A program made the translations under genes and the position numbers. Below the pieces are notes generated by a model. The model saw only the letters and a list, made by a program, of their open reading frames with translations. It ran no database searches and was not told the DNA's origin. A DNA stretch of 64,000 bases from Luteimonas sp. RC10 (GTDB lineage Bacteria; Pseudomonadota; Gammaproteobacteria; Xanthomonadales; Xanthomonadaceae): NCBI RefSeq assembly GCF_014192745.1, contig NZ_JACHYJ010000001.1, forward strand, positions 599,634-663,633, read 5' to 3'. Below, in pieces: positions 26,264-36,425 of the stretch; the stretch's first letter is position 1; each line of letters starts with the position of its first letter.

Positions 26264-26953
26264 ATGGGACGGTCACTGACCCCGGCCACGCGGATCGGCC
26301 TGTCGATCGCGCTGGCCACCGGCCTCTACGGCGTGTCCTTCGGCGCGCTGTCGGTCGCCGCCGGGCTCGACCTGTGGCAGACGATGGCGCTGAGTCTGCT
26401 GATGTTCACCGGCGGTTCGCAGTTCGCGTTCGTCGGCGTGCTCGCCGGCGGCGGGGCGGGCGCAGCGGCGTTCGGGGCGGCCAGCCTGCTGGGCGTGCGC
26501 AATGCGGTCTACGCGGTACAGATCAACCGGCTGCTGCACCCGCGCGGGTGGGCGCGCCTGCTGGCGGCGCAGGTGACGATCGACGAATCCGCCGCGACCG
26601 CGGCTGGTCAGACCGAGCCTGCCGAACAACGCCGCGGCTTCTGGGTCGCCGGGCTGGGCGTGTTCGTGTGCTGGAACCTGTTCACGCTGGTCGGGGCGCT
26701 GCTGGGCGACGTGATCGGCGATCCCCGGCGTTGGGGGCTGGACGGCGCCGCGGTGGCAGCCTTCATCGGTCTGTTGTGGCCACGGCTGCGCGGCCGCGAG
26801 CCGGTCGCGATCGCCGTGGTCTGCGCCTTGGCGACCGCGCTCGCGATGCCCTGGCTGCCGGCCGGCGTGCCGATTCTGGTCGCGGCGGCGGTCGCGGCTG
26901 CCTGGGGTGGATTGCGCGCGCGGCGCGATGCCGCAGCAGGGGCACGGACATGA
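26264..26953 (+). CDS. azlC: AzlC family branched-chain amino acid exporter, large subunit
   Basis: 229 residues, all helical: GLYGVSFGALSVAAGL, LLMFTGGSQFAFVGVLAGGG and SLLGVRNAVYAVQINRLL are AzlC hallmarks, and VTIDESAAT follows. About six membrane segments. With AzlD forms the LIV-E type exporter that pumps out branched-chain amino acids or analogues (BrnFE/AzlCD). Its stop overlaps the azlD start (ATGA), so both subunits are made together. No Lrp-type regulator is adjacent. Confidence 0.9.
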   Translation: MGRSLTPATRIGLSIALATGLYGVSFGALSVAAGLDLWQTMALSLLMFTGGSQFAFVGVLAGGGAGAAAFGAASLLGVRNAVYAVQINRLLHPRGWARLLAAQVTIDESAATAAGQTEPAEQRRGFWVAGLGVFVCWNLFTLVGALLGDVIGDPRRWGLDGAAVAAFIGLLWPRLRGREPVAIAVVCALATALAMPWLPAGVPILVAAAVAAAWGGLRARRDAAAGART

Positions 26954-27264
26954 GTGCGACCTGGGGCTGGCTGCTGCTCGCCTGCGCGGTCGCGTTCGCG
27001 ACCAAGCTCACCGGCTATCTGGTGCCGGCGCGCTGGCTCGAAGGCGCGCGCATGGCGCGCATCACTTCGGCGATGACGATCGGGCTGCTGGCTGCGCTGG
27101 TGGTCGTCAACGGCTTCGCCGGCGGCGGGGGCGTCGTGCTCGATGCCCGGGCCGGTGCGTTGCTGGTCGCAGTCGTCGCGCTGTGGCGCGGCGTGCCGTT
27201 CCTGGGCGTGGTGGTGCTGGGCGCGCTCGCGGCCGCAGGGCTGCGAGCGGCCGGCATCGGCTGA
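26950..27264 (+). CDS. azlD: AzlD family branched-chain amino acid exporter, small subunit
   Basis: 104 residues with three to four membrane helices (WLLLACAVAFATKLTGYLVP, ITSAMTIGLLAALVVVN, GALLVAVVALWRGVPFLGVV). Small partner of AzlC, coupled to it by an ATGA overlap. Typical AzlD length. Convergent with speE; a bulged hairpin between them probably terminates both transcripts. Confidence 0.88.
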   Translation: MSATWGWLLLACAVAFATKLTGYLVPARWLEGARMARITSAMTIGLLAALVVVNGFAGGGGVVLDARAGALLVAVVALWRGVPFLGVVVLGALAAAGLRAAGIG

Positions 27265-27282
27265 GCGGGTCGAGCGCGATGC

Positions 27283-27314
27283 GGGCGATGCGCGGCTGTG
27301 CCGCGCCATCGCCC
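27283..27314. terminator. Bidirectional terminator between azlD and speE
   Basis: GGGCGATGCGCGG pairs with CCGCGCCATCGCCC around a CTGTG loop, with a single bulged base. It lies between convergent stops. Confidence 0.55.
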
Positions 27315-27324
27315 AGGCCTGGGA

Positions 27325-28173
27325 TCAGGCCTCCAGGGCCTTGGCCACGAACGGCGGCAGCACCTGTGCGGCCTTGTGGATCTCGGCGCTGTAGTACGCG
27401 GTCTCGAAGCCCTTGGCGGCGGCATCAGCCTGGCGGAAGTCGAAGCCCTGGCCCTTGCGCGCCAGCGTCACGCTCCACCAACCGGTCGGGTAGCAGGGCT
27501 GCGGGAACGGCAGCGTCTGGAACGTGGTGAAGCCGGCCTTGCCCATTTCGGCACGCATCTCGCGGATCAGGTCGAGCAGCGCCAGCGGCGATTCGGACTG
27601 CTGCACCAGGATGCCGTCGTCCTTGAGCGCGCGGAAACAGCTGTCGAAGAACGCCTTGTTGAACAGGCCCTCGGCCGGACCGACCGGGTCGGTCGAATCG
27701 ACGATCACGACATCGACGCTGCCCGGTGCGCAGTCGCGCATGTAGGCGATGCCATCGTCGAACAGCAGCTGCGCGCGCGGATCGCCATTGGAGGCGCACA
27801 GCTCGGGGAAGTACTTCTCCGACATGCGCGTGACCTGCTCGTCGATGTCGCATTGCACCGCGCTTTCGACCCCCGGATGCTTGAGCACTTCGCGCAGCGT
27901 GCCGCAGTCGCCGCCGCCGATGATCACCACCCGCTTGGGCGCGGCATGGGTGAACAGCGCCGGGTGCGAGACCATCTCGTGATAGAAGAAGTTGTCGCGC
28001 GTGGTGACCATCATCGCGCCGTCGATCAGCATCACATTGCCCCAGTCGGTGCTCTCGTAGATCTCGATCTTCTGGAACGGCGACTGCACTTCGTCGAGCT
28101 TCTTCGTCACGCGGAAGCCGATCGACGAGCCGGTGGGATCGAAGGTCTCGTGGAGCCAGGTCGGAGCGGACAT
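27325..28173 (-). CDS. speE: Spermidine synthase (polyamine aminopropyltransferase)
   Basis: 282 residues from ATG 28173. N-terminal strand domain (QSPFQKIEIYESTDWGNVM), then a Rossmann methyltransferase-like fold with VVIIGGGDCGTLREVL binding decarboxylated SAM, DIDEQVT and VVIVDSTDPVGPAEGLF (gatekeeping loop with catalytic Asp), and QPCYPTGWWS. Transfers aminopropyl to putrescine, giving spermidine. Located near speA, the first enzyme of the arginine route to putrescine, although on the opposite strand and with a protease gene between. Confidence 0.95.
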   Translation of the reverse strand: MSAPTWLHETFDPTGSSIGFRVTKKLDEVQSPFQKIEIYESTDWGNVMLIDGAMMVTTRDNFFYHEMVSHPALFTHAAPKRVVIIGGGDCGTLREVLKHPGVESAVQCDIDEQVTRMSEKYFPELCASNGDPRAQLLFDDGIAYMRDCAPGSVDVVIVDSTDPVGPAEGLFNKAFFDSCFRALKDDGILVQQSESPLALLDLIREMRAEMGKAGFTTFQTLPFPQPCYPTGWWSVTLARKGQGFDFRQADAAAKGFETAYYSAEIHKAAQVLPPFVAKALEA

Positions 28174-28331
28174 GCGAAAGGTTCCGGTCAATTGCGGGCC
28201 GCGCATTGTAGCCGAGCCCCCATGACAGGCCGGCGCCGAAGACCGCCGCGCGGGGCGCTTCTCCTGGCCCGGCGCGCGGATTAGGATTCGGGTCGGGGAC
28301 GCGCCGGACGGCGTGACGAGGGGACGCAAGG

Positions 28332-30188
28332 ATGATGTCGGAAGCGGAGCGCCGTGCGCTGGTCGCGCGGCTGGAGACGTTCGCGCAACGCGCGCCCAGG
28401 GCCTACCGGATGCGGCTGGCTCTGCTGGCGGCGCTGGGCTTCTGTGTGCTCGGCGGCGCGGTGGCGCTGGCCCTCGGGTTGTCGGCAGGACTGATCGCAC
28501 TGCTGCTGATGATCAGCCCGCTGTTGCTGGTCAAGCTGGCGAAGGTGGTCTGGATCCCGATCGGCTTCGGCTGGCTGGTGCTGCGCGCATTGTGGGTACG
28601 CTTCGAGCCGCCACCGGGCCGGCCGCTCGCACCCGGCGAGGCGCCGCGGCTGGTCGCCGAGGTCGAGCGCCTGCGACGCGCCGCCGGAGCGCCGCGGCTG
28701 TCGGGCATTCTGATCGACGACGACCTCAATGCCGCAGCCGCCAGTGTGCCGCGCGTGCTTGGGCTGCTCGGCCATCGCCACTATCTCGTCTTGGGCCTGC
28801 CGCTGATGCAACTGCTTGACCCGGCACAGTTCGCCTCGGTGATCGCCCACGAGTTCGGCCACTTCGGCGGCGGACATGGCCGCTTCTCGGGCTGGATTCA
28901 CCGTGTGCGCCTGAGCTGGTACCGCGTGCTCGACGGCCTCGCCGCGCGCGGTGCGTGGGCAAGCCGCGTGTTCGAGCGGTTCTTTCGCTGGTACGCGCCG
29001 TATTTCGACGCCTACAGCTTCGTACTCGCACGCCAGAACGAGTATCAGGCCGATGCGATGGCCGCCCGACTGGCCGGGGCCGACGTCGCCGGCAGCGCGC
29101 TGATCCGGGTCAACGTCGGCGCTGCGCGCCTGGAGCACGACTTCTGGCCATCGGTGATCGATGCCAACCGCGAGCGCGCCGAGCCGCCGGATCGCCTGCT
29201 GCGCGACATGGCGAACGCACTGCGCAGCCCGCATCCGCAGGACGACGCTCGCTTGGCCGTGCAGTTGACCGCGCATGCCGGAGTTCACGACACCCATCCG
29301 ACGCTGGTCCAGCGACTGCAGGCCCTGGGCGTGGCGGCCACGGTCGCGCCGCCACCCGAGCGCAGCGCGGCCGAGGTCCTGCTGGGCGACCTGCTGCCGT
29401 CGCTGGAGGCGGCGTTCAGCGAGGACTGGCGCCTGCGTATTGGAGATGGCTGGCGCGAGCGTTACCGCGCGCACGCCGACGACTGCGACCGGCTCGCCGC
29501 GCTCGAAAGCGGCTCATTGCGCACGCCGGCCGAGACCGTTGAATACGCTGCGCTGGTCGAGCGCGTGCGGCCGCAGGACGACCCCGTGCCGCTGTATCGC
29601 GAGGCGGTGCGCGTGGCGCCGCAGGACGCATTCGCGCACTTTCGCCTGGGTGCGTTGCTGCTCGAGCGCGACATGCCAGCTGGCGTGGGGCTGTTGCACC
29701 ATGCCCGCATGCTCGATCCTTCGGCAGCGGACGCAGTCAACACGGCGCTCGCTGCCTACTATCGCCGCCGCGACGACCTCGATGCGCTGGACGCGGTGAT
29801 CGACGACCAGGTCTCGATCGCCGACCGTCGGCGCGGCGCGCAGCAAGCACGCAACGCGCTCTCGGCCGGTGATGCGCTCCTGCCACACCGTCTGGACGCG
29901 GCTGCGCTCGCCGCCGCGCGCGCCTCGCTGGCGGCGACCGGGAAGATCGGCAGCGCTTGGATCGTGCGCAAGCACATCAAGGGCGATGCCGACGGCCTGC
30001 CGCACTTCTTGGTGTTGGTGCGATGGCGCGGCTTGGTGCTCGATCCGGATGCGACGCTGCAGCGGGTGGTCGATGCGCTGGAATTACCCGGCAGCTGCAT
30101 CGTCTTCACCGCATCTGGCCGGCGTTGGATCGCGGGCCGGGTACGCAAGGTTGCCGGCCTGCCAACGTATCGGCACGGTGTCGGCTGA
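28332..30188 (+). CDS. M48 family membrane metalloprotease with TPR-like C-terminus
   Basis: 618 residues. Two N-terminal membrane helices (LALLAALGFCVLGGAVALAL, LIALLLMISPLLLVKLAKV), then an M48 zinc domain with HEFGH in VIAHEFGHFGGGHG and the third ligand Glu in ARQNEYQADAMAARLAG. The region ~360-520 has TPR-like helices (DAFAHFRLGALLLERDMP, AADAVNTALAAYYRRRDDL). The last 100 residues form a small alpha/beta domain (VLVRWRGLVLDPDATLQRVV). Active-site residues all present. Likely membrane-protein quality control in the manner of HtpX/BepA. Two ATGs (28332, 28335) are possible starts. Confidence 0.87.
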   Translation: MMSEAERRALVARLETFAQRAPRAYRMRLALLAALGFCVLGGAVALALGLSAGLIALLLMISPLLLVKLAKVVWIPIGFGWLVLRALWVRFEPPPGRPLAPGEAPRLVAEVERLRRAAGAPRLSGILIDDDLNAAAASVPRVLGLLGHRHYLVLGLPLMQLLDPAQFASVIAHEFGHFGGGHGRFSGWIHRVRLSWYRVLDGLAARGAWASRVFERFFRWYAPYFDAYSFVLARQNEYQADAMAARLAGADVAGSALIRVNVGAARLEHDFWPSVIDANRERAEPPDRLLRDMANALRSPHPQDDARLAVQLTAHAGVHDTHPTLVQRLQALGVAATVAPPPERSAAEVLLGDLLPSLEAAFSEDWRLRIGDGWRERYRAHADDCDRLAALESGSLRTPAETVEYAALVERVRPQDDPVPLYREAVRVAPQDAFAHFRLGALLLERDMPAGVGLLHHARMLDPSAADAVNTALAAYYRRRDDLDALDAVIDDQVSIADRRRGAQQARNALSAGDALLPHRLDAAALAAARASLAATGKIGSAWIVRKHIKGDADGLPHFLVLVRWRGLVLDPDATLQRVVDALELPGSCIVFTASGRRWIAGRVRKVAGLPTYRHGVG

Positions 30189-30259
30189 GGAGCGTGTCAC
30201 CGCAGGTTGCGCCGGCAACCCCTAGACTATGCGGCCCCCTCGCCGATGGACGCCCGCCG

Positions 30260-32149
30260 ATGACTGCCTGGTCGACCGACCACGCCCGCAAGACCTACTC
30301 GATCCCGCACTGGAGCGAGGGGTATTTCGATGTCGACGACGCGGGGCGCATCGTTGTCTCGCCGCGCGGCGCGCAGGGCCCGTCGATCGCGCTGCCCGAC
30401 GCGGTCGACGCTGCGCGGGCCAATGGTGCCCAGCTACCGCTGCTGGTGCGCTTTCCCGACATCCTCGGCGACCGCCTACACCGGCTGCAGGCGGCGTTCG
30501 CGCAGGCGCAGGCCGAGTGGGCGTACACCGGCGGCTACACTGCGGTGTACCCGATCAAGGTCAACCAGCACCGCGGCGTGGCCGGAACCCTGGCCTCGCA
30601 TCATGGCGAGGGCTTCGGCCTGGAAGCGGGCAGCAAGCCGGAGCTGATGGCGGTGCTCGCGCTCTCGCGCCCGGGCGGCCTGGTGGTGTGCAACGGCTAC
30701 AAGGACCGCGAGTACATCCGGTTGGCGCTGATCGGCCGCAAGCTGGGCCTTGAGACCTTCATCGTCGTCGAAAAGCCGTCCGAGCTTGCGCTGGTGATGG
30801 AAGAAGCCGCCGCGCTCGACGTCAAGCCGGGCCTGGGCGTGCGCATGCGGTTGGCCTCGCTGGGGGCTGGCAAGTGGCAGAACAGCGGCGGCGACAAGGC
30901 CAAGTTCGGGCTCAATCCCCGGCAGTTGCTGGACTTGTGGAAGAAGCTGCGCGACGCGGGCATGGGCGACTGCCTGCAATTGCTGCATTTCCACATGGGC
31001 TCGCAGATCTCCAACGTCCGCGACATCGCCAACGGCATGCGCGAGGCGGTGCGCTACTTCGTCGAGCTCTCGCGCCTGGGCGCACAGATCAGCCATGTCG
31101 ATGTCGGTGGCGGCCTCGGCGTGGATTACGAGGGCACGCGCTCGCGCAGCTACAACTCGGTCAATTACGGCGTGCGCCAGTACGCCGGCAGCATCGTCCA
31201 GCCGCTGGCGCAGGCCTGCGCCGAGCACGGGCTGCCGCCGCCGCGCATCGTCACCGAATGCGGACGTGCGATGACCGCCCACCACGCGGTACTGGTTGCC
31301 AACGTGTCGGAGGTCGAGCGCGCGCCCGAAGGCCGCGTGCCCGACGTGCACAGTGACGAGCCGGCAGTGGTGGCCAACCTGCGCGAGTTGCACAGCGAAC
31401 TGGCGGCGCGGCCGGCGGTGGAACTGTTCCACGAGGCGCAGCACCACCACGCCGAGGGCCTGGCGCTGTATGCGCTCGGCCAGCTCGATCTGGTGCACCG
31501 GGCGCGCATCGACGACCTGTTCTACGCGATCGCGCACGCGGTGCGCGCGCGGCTGACCTTCGACGAGAAGAGCCATCGCCCGCTGCTCGATGAGCTCAAC
31601 GAGCGCCTGGTCGACAAGTACTTCGTCAACTTCAGCGTGTTCGAGTCGATGCCCGATGTCTGGGCGATCGACCAGGTGTTCCCGATCGTGCCGATCGAGC
31701 GCCTCGACGAACTGCCCGAGCGCCGCGGCGTGATCGCCGATCTGACCTGCGACTCGGACGGCAAGATCGACACCTATGTCGAGAACGAGGACCTCGACAC
31801 CTCGTTGCCGCTGCATGCGCTGCGGCCGGGCGAGCAGTACCGGCTGGGCTTCTTCATGGTCGGCGCCTACCAGGAAATCCTCGGCGACATCCACAATCTG
31901 TTCGGCGACACCGATGCGGTCGAGGTGAAGATCGAGGGCGACGGCATCACGATCGCGCAGCAGCGTCGCGGCGACACCACCGACGTGATGCTCGACTACG
32001 TCGGCTATCGCCTCGACGATCTGCGCGCGCGCTACACCGCGCTGGTCGACGACGCAGCGCTCGCGACCGAGGACGCGCAGCGGCTCAAGGACGCGCTCGA
32101 AGCCGGGCTCACCGGCTACACCTATCTCGACGACACGCCGCTCGAGTAA
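30260..32149 (+). CDS. speA: Biosynthetic arginine decarboxylase
   Basis: 629 residues, the usual SpeA length. PLP-binding alanine-racemase-like barrel with YPIKVNQHRGV (Schiff-base Lys), FGLEAGSKPELM, HFHMGSQISN and HVDVGGGLGVDYEG, then an insertion helical bundle and the C-terminal beta domain with LTCDSDGKIDTYV and EDLDT. Converts arginine to agmatine, feeding putrescine and then spermidine through SpeE nearby. Start at ATG 30260 (MTAWSTDHARKTY), 71 nt after the M48 gene. Confidence 0.95.
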   Translation: MTAWSTDHARKTYSIPHWSEGYFDVDDAGRIVVSPRGAQGPSIALPDAVDAARANGAQLPLLVRFPDILGDRLHRLQAAFAQAQAEWAYTGGYTAVYPIKVNQHRGVAGTLASHHGEGFGLEAGSKPELMAVLALSRPGGLVVCNGYKDREYIRLALIGRKLGLETFIVVEKPSELALVMEEAAALDVKPGLGVRMRLASLGAGKWQNSGGDKAKFGLNPRQLLDLWKKLRDAGMGDCLQLLHFHMGSQISNVRDIANGMREAVRYFVELSRLGAQISHVDVGGGLGVDYEGTRSRSYNSVNYGVRQYAGSIVQPLAQACAEHGLPPPRIVTECGRAMTAHHAVLVANVSEVERAPEGRVPDVHSDEPAVVANLRELHSELAARPAVELFHEAQHHHAEGLALYALGQLDLVHRARIDDLFYAIAHAVRARLTFDEKSHRPLLDELNERLVDKYFVNFSVFESMPDVWAIDQVFPIVPIERLDELPERRGVIADLTCDSDGKIDTYVENEDLDTSLPLHALRPGEQYRLGFFMVGAYQEILGDIHNLFGDTDAVEVKIEGDGITIAQQRRGDTTDVMLDYVGYRLDDLRARYTALVDDAALATEDAQRLKDALEAGLTGYTYLDDTPLE

Positions 32150-32181
32150 GCCGTAACCGCGGCCTCGCTCGCGGTCGGCAT

Positions 32182-32205
32182 CGCCGGCGCACGAGGTCGC
32201 CGGCG
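32182..32205. terminator. Hairpin between convergent speA and SDR genes
   Basis: CGCCGGCG / CGCCGGCG with an 8-nt loop (CACGAGGT), followed by TTCTTG on the + strand. Placement between convergent stops supports a bidirectional terminator, though the T-tract is poor. Confidence 0.45.
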
Positions 32206-32224
32206 TTCTTGATGTCCGCGGCGG

Positions 32225-32977
32225 TCAGCCGCCGCGATGGACCTGGAAGCCGGCGAACGACTGGCTGACCGGCATGATCTCGAGCCGGTTGATGTTGAGG
32301 TGTGGCGGCAGGTTGGCGACCCACCACAGCTGCTCGGCGATGTCGTCGGCGGTCATCGGCGCAGCGCCGCCGTAGAGCGTGTCCGAGGCGGCCTGGTCGC
32401 CGCCGGTGCGCACCAGCGTGAACTCGGTCTCGGCCATGCCCGGCTCGATCGAGGTCACGCGCACGCCGGTGCCATGGAGATCGGACCGCAGGCCCAGCGA
32501 GAACTGGGTGACGAAGGCCTTGGTGCCGCCGTAGACGTTGCCGCCTGGATAGGGATAGCTGCCGGCGATCGAACTGATGTTGAGGATCGCGCCGCGGCGC
32601 GCGATCAGCGTCGGCAACAGCGCATGGGTCAGCGTGACGAGTGCGGTCACGTTGGTGTCGATCATCTGCATCCACTGCGCGAGATCGGCGCGCTGCGCCG
32701 GCGCGGTGCCCAGCGCCAGCCCGGCGTTGTTGATCAACACGTCGATGCCACGGAACGCCTCGGGCAGCGCGTCGAGCGCGGCGTGCATCGCGTCGGCATC
32801 GCGGATGTCGAATGCGGCCACGTGCAGGCGCTCGGTGCCATGCGTGTCGACCAGCGCCTGCAGCCGCTCGGCGCGGCGGCCGGTGGCGATCACGCGCCAG
32901 CCGCCCTGCAGGAAACGGGCGACGGTTGCGGCGCCGAAGCCCGACGTGGCGCCGGTGACGAGGAGGGTGCGGGGCAT
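32225..32977 (-). CDS. SDR family oxidoreductase (YdfG-like)
   Basis: 250 residues, classical short-chain dehydrogenase. NAD(P) motif TGATSGFG with ATGRRAERL (Arg favours NADP), DVLINNAGLALG, catalytic Ser in NISSIAGSYPYPGG and Tyr-Lys in VYGGTKAFV, then SIEPGMAETEF. The C-terminus (HLNINRLEIMPVSQSFAGFQ) matches YdfG-type 3-hydroxy acid / malonic semialdehyde reductases. It follows the argS operon on the same strand after 78 nt and may be its last cistron. Confidence 0.88.
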   Translation of the reverse strand: MPRTLLVTGATSGFGAATVARFLQGGWRVIATGRRAERLQALVDTHGTERLHVAAFDIRDADAMHAALDALPEAFRGIDVLINNAGLALGTAPAQRADLAQWMQMIDTNVTALVTLTHALLPTLIARRGAILNISSIAGSYPYPGGNVYGGTKAFVTQFSLGLRSDLHGTGVRVTSIEPGMAETEFTLVRTGGDQAASDTLYGGAAPMTADDIAEQLWWVANLPPHLNINRLEIMPVSQSFAGFQVHRGG

Positions 32978-33055
32978 GGGGCTCTCCCGGGGCTTGCGCC
33001 TGCGTCGGGCGCGGATGAGGGGCAGGACGGATGCGGCATCGCGCCGCGGCGTCGA

Positions 33056-33823
33056 TCAGTGCAGCGTCGGCGTGCCGCAGCAGGTCTTGTACTTGCGGCC
33101 GCTGCCGCAGGAACACGGATCATTGCGACCAGGCACATCGGCGCGCCGGGCCGGTTGCGGCCGACGGTCGTGCAGGCGCTGCAGATACATGTCGTGGAGC
33201 ATGTCGGGCAGGTCGTAGGCGAGGTCGAAGCGCTCCTCGAGCGACAGCATGTCGCCCTCGGCCATTTCGGCATCCTCGAGCTGGCTCGCATCGACGATCG
33301 CCAGCCGGGCGATGACGCCCAGGTCGTTCTCGATCGCCTCGTGCTCCTGCATCCACGCCGACCACGTGTCTTCGTGTTCGGCGGCGGCGCGCAGGAACCC
33401 GGCGGCCCACGCGGCTGCGAACGGGAAGTCGGCCGGCACGCCGTCCAGTCCGCCTGCGGCATCGTTGTCGGTGTCGCCATCCTCGGCTTCGGGCGGCAGG
33501 CCCAGCATCGGCATCAGCGCCTCGTGGGCAACACCGTCCTGCGGGTCCTGGCGTACGCGGTGCACGATCTCGTCGGCCAGCCGGGCGATCAGCGCCTCGG
33601 CCTCGCGGGTCTGGCGAGCGTCGCGGCGCGCGACCTCGCCCGTGCCCCAGACCAGCGGCAGCACAGTGTCCAGCGCAACCTCGACCGGGCCGACGGCGAG
33701 CGCCGACAGGAAGCCGTCGAGCATTTCCAGATTGCCCAGCCCGGTCTCGGGGTCGGTGCAGCGGTCGAGCAGCGTGTCCAGCCGGTCGAGCTCGGCGTCG
33801 CTCAGGCGGTTGTCGTCAGCCAT
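33056..33823 (-). CDS. UPF0149 (YecA/YgfB) family protein with SEC-C zinc motif
   Basis: 255 residues. N-terminal UPF0149 helical domain ([40 protein letters not shown]) and a C-terminal SEC-C motif [19 protein letters not shown], the zinc finger also present at the end of SecA. Such YecA-type proteins can bind SecB or ribosomes and are thought to be accessory to protein export. Very acidic overall. Third gene of the argS-SPOR-UPF0149 run, 15 nt after the SPOR gene. Confidence 0.9.
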   Translation of the reverse strand: MADDNRLSDAELDRLDTLLDRCTDPETGLGNLEMLDGFLSALAVGPVEVALDTVLPLVWGTGEVARRDARQTREAEALIARLADEIVHRVRQDPQDGVAHEALMPMLGLPPEAEDGDTDNDAAGGLDGVPADFPFAAAWAAGFLRAAAEHEDTWSAWMQEHEAIENDLGVIARLAIVDASQLEDAEMAEGDMLSLEERFDLAYDLPDMLHDMYLQRLHDRRPQPARRADVPGRNDPCSCGSGRKYKTCCGTPTLH

Positions 33824-33838
33824 GGTCGGGCGCCTCCG

Positions 33839-34621
33839 TCACTGGGCCTTGATCGCCAGCGCAGGCAGGCCGCCGTTGCCGAGCTTCTGCTTGGCCTCGG
33901 CGAGCTCGGTGGCGGTGCCGTAGGGTCCCATGCGCACGCGGTAGACCGTCTTGCCCTGCGCCTGGCCGGCCTCGACCCGGGCGCTCAGCCCCAGCAGCGC
34001 GATGCGTGCCTTGAGCGCTTCGGCATCGCCCGAGGCGCTGAACGAACCGGCCTGCAACAGATAGCGGGCATCGCTGCCTGCGGCCGGTGTCGTCGAGGCC
34101 GTGGTGGTGGGCCGGGTCGGGGTCGCCGCCGGGGTGGTCGTCGGCGTTTCGCTCAGCGGCGTCGGGCCGGTGGGGGCACCGGCCAGGTCCGCGGCGTCGG
34201 GATGACGGCCCTGCAGCGCCTGCTGCTGCGCCTCGGCGCGCTGACGGCGCTCGGCCTCGGCGCGCGCGCTGGCGGCCAGCTCGGCGTCGGACATCGGCAC
34301 TTCCTGGTCGGGCAGCAGGGTGTAGAAGTCGTAGTCGGCGGCGGGCGCGGGCTGCGGCGGCGCCGAGCGCGGCCGCGGTGCCGGAGCCTCGGCCAGCGGC
34401 GCGGGCGCGTCCTCGTCGAGCGCACCGGTCGCGGGCTGCGCATCGGGATTGGGACGCGGGCGGAAGAAACCGTCCTCGGCGTCGGGCTTGAACAGCCGCG
34501 GCACCGCCAGCACCACGCCCAGCGCGAGCACCACGCCAATGATCATCCACGCCCAGCCGGGCAGGCCGCCGGAGCTGCCGCCGTTGCGTCGCGCCTGGGA
34601 TTTGCCGCGTCTTGCCGCCAT
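33839..34621 (-). CDS. SPOR domain membrane protein (FtsN-like)
   Basis: 260 residues. Basic cytoplasmic N-terminus (RRGKSQARRNGG), one membrane helix (WAWMIIGVVLALGVVLAVP), a Pro/Ala/Glu linker with a coiled-coil piece (AELAASARAEAERRQRAEAQ), and a C-terminal SPOR domain (YLLQAGSFSASGDAEALKAR ... VYRVRMGPYGTATELAEA). SPOR domains bind denuded peptidoglycan at the division septum. The ATG overlaps the argS stop (TGATG), so it is coupled to argS, an arrangement common in Gammaproteobacteria for FtsN-like proteins. A GTG one codon earlier is an alternative. Confidence 0.9.
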   Translation of the reverse strand: MAARRGKSQARRNGGSSGGLPGWAWMIIGVVLALGVVLAVPRLFKPDAEDGFFRPRPNPDAQPATGALDEDAPAPLAEAPAPRPRSAPPQPAPAADYDFYTLLPDQEVPMSDAELAASARAEAERRQRAEAQQQALQGRHPDAADLAGAPTGPTPLSETPTTTPAATPTRPTTTASTTPAAGSDARYLLQAGSFSASGDAEALKARIALLGLSARVEAGQAQGKTVYRVRMGPYGTATELAEAKQKLGNGGLPALAIKAQ

Positions 34622-36321
34622 CACATCGCCTCCGGAGCCTGCACGCCCAGCAGCGCCAGGCCGTTGCGCAGCACCTGTCCCACGGCCGTCGCCAGCGCCA
34701 GACGCGCGTTGCGCGTCGGGGCATCGTCGACCAGGAACTGGTGATCGTTGTAGTACGTCTGGAAGGCCTGCGCCAGTTCCAGCAGATAGGTCGCAATCAG
34801 GTGCGGCTCGAGCTGGGTGCCGGCCGCGGCGACGATCTCGGGCCAGCGCGACAGGTCGATCAGCACATCGCGCAGCGCCGTGTCGGTCATGTCCGGCAAC
34901 TGCGCAAGTCCCTGCTGCAGATCGAAGGCCAGGCCGCGCTCGGCGAGCTGGCGCTGCAGGCCGCAGATGCGCGCATGTGAGAGCTGGACGTAGTAGACCG
35001 GATTGTCGAGCGACTGGCTGCGTGCCAGGTCGATGTCGAACACCAGCTGCGAATCAGGCTTGCGCGCGACCAGGAACCAGCGCGTGGCATCGCGGCCGGC
35101 CTCGTCGATCAGATCGCGCAGCGTCAGGTAGCTGCCGGCGCGCTTGGACAGCTTCACTTCCTCACCGCCGCGCATCACCGTGACCATCTGGTGCAGCACG
35201 TACTCCGGCCAGCCGGCCGGGATGCCGGCATCGAGCGCCTGCAGGCCGGCGCGCACGCGCGCCAGCGAGCCGTGGTGGTCGGCGCCCAGCTCGGTGATCG
35301 CACGTCGGTAGCCGCGCTGCCACTTGCTCAGGTGATAGGCCACGTCCGGCACGAAGTAGGTGTAGCTGCCGTCGGACTTGCGCATCACGCGGTCCTTGTC
35401 GTCGCCGTAGTCGGTCGAGCGCAGCCACAACGCGCCGCCGTCCTCATAGGTGTGGCCATTGGCGACCAGCGTGCCCACGGTCTCCTCGACCTTGCCGTCG
35501 GCGTACAGCGACGACTCCAGGAAATAGACGTCGAAGCTCACGCCGAAGGCGGCCAGGTCGGCGTTCTGTTCGCGGCGCAGCCAGGCGACTGCGAAGCGGC
35601 GGATCGCGTCGAGGTCGTTGGCATCGGCGGTGCCGGTCACGCACTGGCCTTCGACCTCGACCGTGGCGCCGTCGAGGCACGCGCGGGCGACATCGGCGAT
35701 GTACTCGCCGTTGTAGGCATCGGCCGGCCATTCGGCGTCGCCCGGCGCCAGGCCGCGCGCGCGCGCCTGCACCGAGCGGGCGAGGTTCTCGATCTGCACG
35801 CCGGCGTCGTTGTAGTAGAACTCGCGCTTGACGTTCCAGCCATTGGCGTCGAGCACGCGCGCGATGCAGTCGCCGATCACCGCGGCGCGGCCGTGGCCCA
35901 CGTGCAGCGGACCGGTCGGATTGGCCGACACGTACTCGACGCCGGCGGTCTGCGCCGCGCCGCTGTCGTTGTGGCCGTAGGCGTCGCCGTGGGTGTGCAC
36001 CGCGACCAGCTGGTCGCGCCAGGCGGCCGGTGTCAGACGGAAGTTGAGGAACCCGGGGCCGGCGATCTCGACCGAGGCGATCGCATCGTTGGTCGGCAGC
36101 GCATCGACCAGCGCCTGCGCGATCGCGCGCGGGTTCGAGCGGGCCGGGCGCGCCAGCAGCATCGCCGCGTTGGTGGAAAAATCGCCATGGCTGCGGTCCT
36201 TCGGCCGTTCGACGACGAAGGCGGGCGTGGCGAGATCGGCGGGCAGCGTGCCGGCATCGCGCAGGGCGGCGATGGCCCGCTCGACGAGGGGTTCGATGAG
36301 GGCGCGGGACGAGGAGTTCAC
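34621..36321 (-). CDS. argS: Arginyl-tRNA synthetase
   Basis: 566 residues from the GTG at 36321 ([17 protein letters not shown]), preferred because the family starts just before this helix; an ATG at 36354 adds 11 residues. N-terminal Add-1 domain, class I catalytic core with HIGH-type [12 protein letters not shown] in [20 protein letters not shown]-type [12 protein letters not shown], and a C-terminal DALR anticodon domain ([13 protein letters not shown]). Charges tRNA-Arg. First gene of a three-gene operon with SPOR and UPF0149 proteins. Confidence 0.95.
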   Translation of the reverse strand: MNSSSRALIEPLVERAIAALRDAGTLPADLATPAFVVERPKDRSHGDFSTNAAMLLARPARSNPRAIAQALVDALPTNDAIASVEIAGPGFLNFRLTPAAWRDQLVAVHTHGDAYGHNDSGAAQTAGVEYVSANPTGPLHVGHGRAAVIGDCIARVLDANGWNVKREFYYNDAGVQIENLARSVQARARGLAPGDAEWPADAYNGEYIADVARACLDGATVEVEGQCVTGTADANDLDAIRRFAVAWLRREQNADLAAFGVSFDVYFLESSLYADGKVEETVGTLVANGHTYEDGGALWLRSTDYGDDKDRVMRKSDGSYTYFVPDVAYHLSKWQRGYRRAITELGADHHGSLARVRAGLQALDAGIPAGWPEYVLHQMVTVMRGGEEVKLSKRAGSYLTLRDLIDEAGRDATRWFLVARKPDSQLVFDIDLARSQSLDNPVYYVQLSHARICGLQRQLAERGLAFDLQQGLAQLPDMTDTALRDVLIDLSRWPEIVAAAGTQLEPHLIATYLLELAQAFQTYYNDHQFLVDDAPTRNARLALATAVGQVLRNGLALLGVQAPEAM

Positions 36322-36425
36322 GGGCAAAGAGTGTCGCGGAGCACGGCCGGGCATTGTACGCGAGCCATCCTGAGCGGGCCGGCGCGGAAGGCGTATGCTT
36401 GCGCGCCCGGTTCTCCAGGCCCTGC

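Noticed and set aside
28281..29474. Long antisense open frames opposite the M48 gene and elsewhere (for example opposite ligD, the S9 peptidase, speA and DUF885)
   Set aside because: They are Arg/Ala/Gln-rich shadows of strongly coding genes on the other strand, with no domain or start signal.
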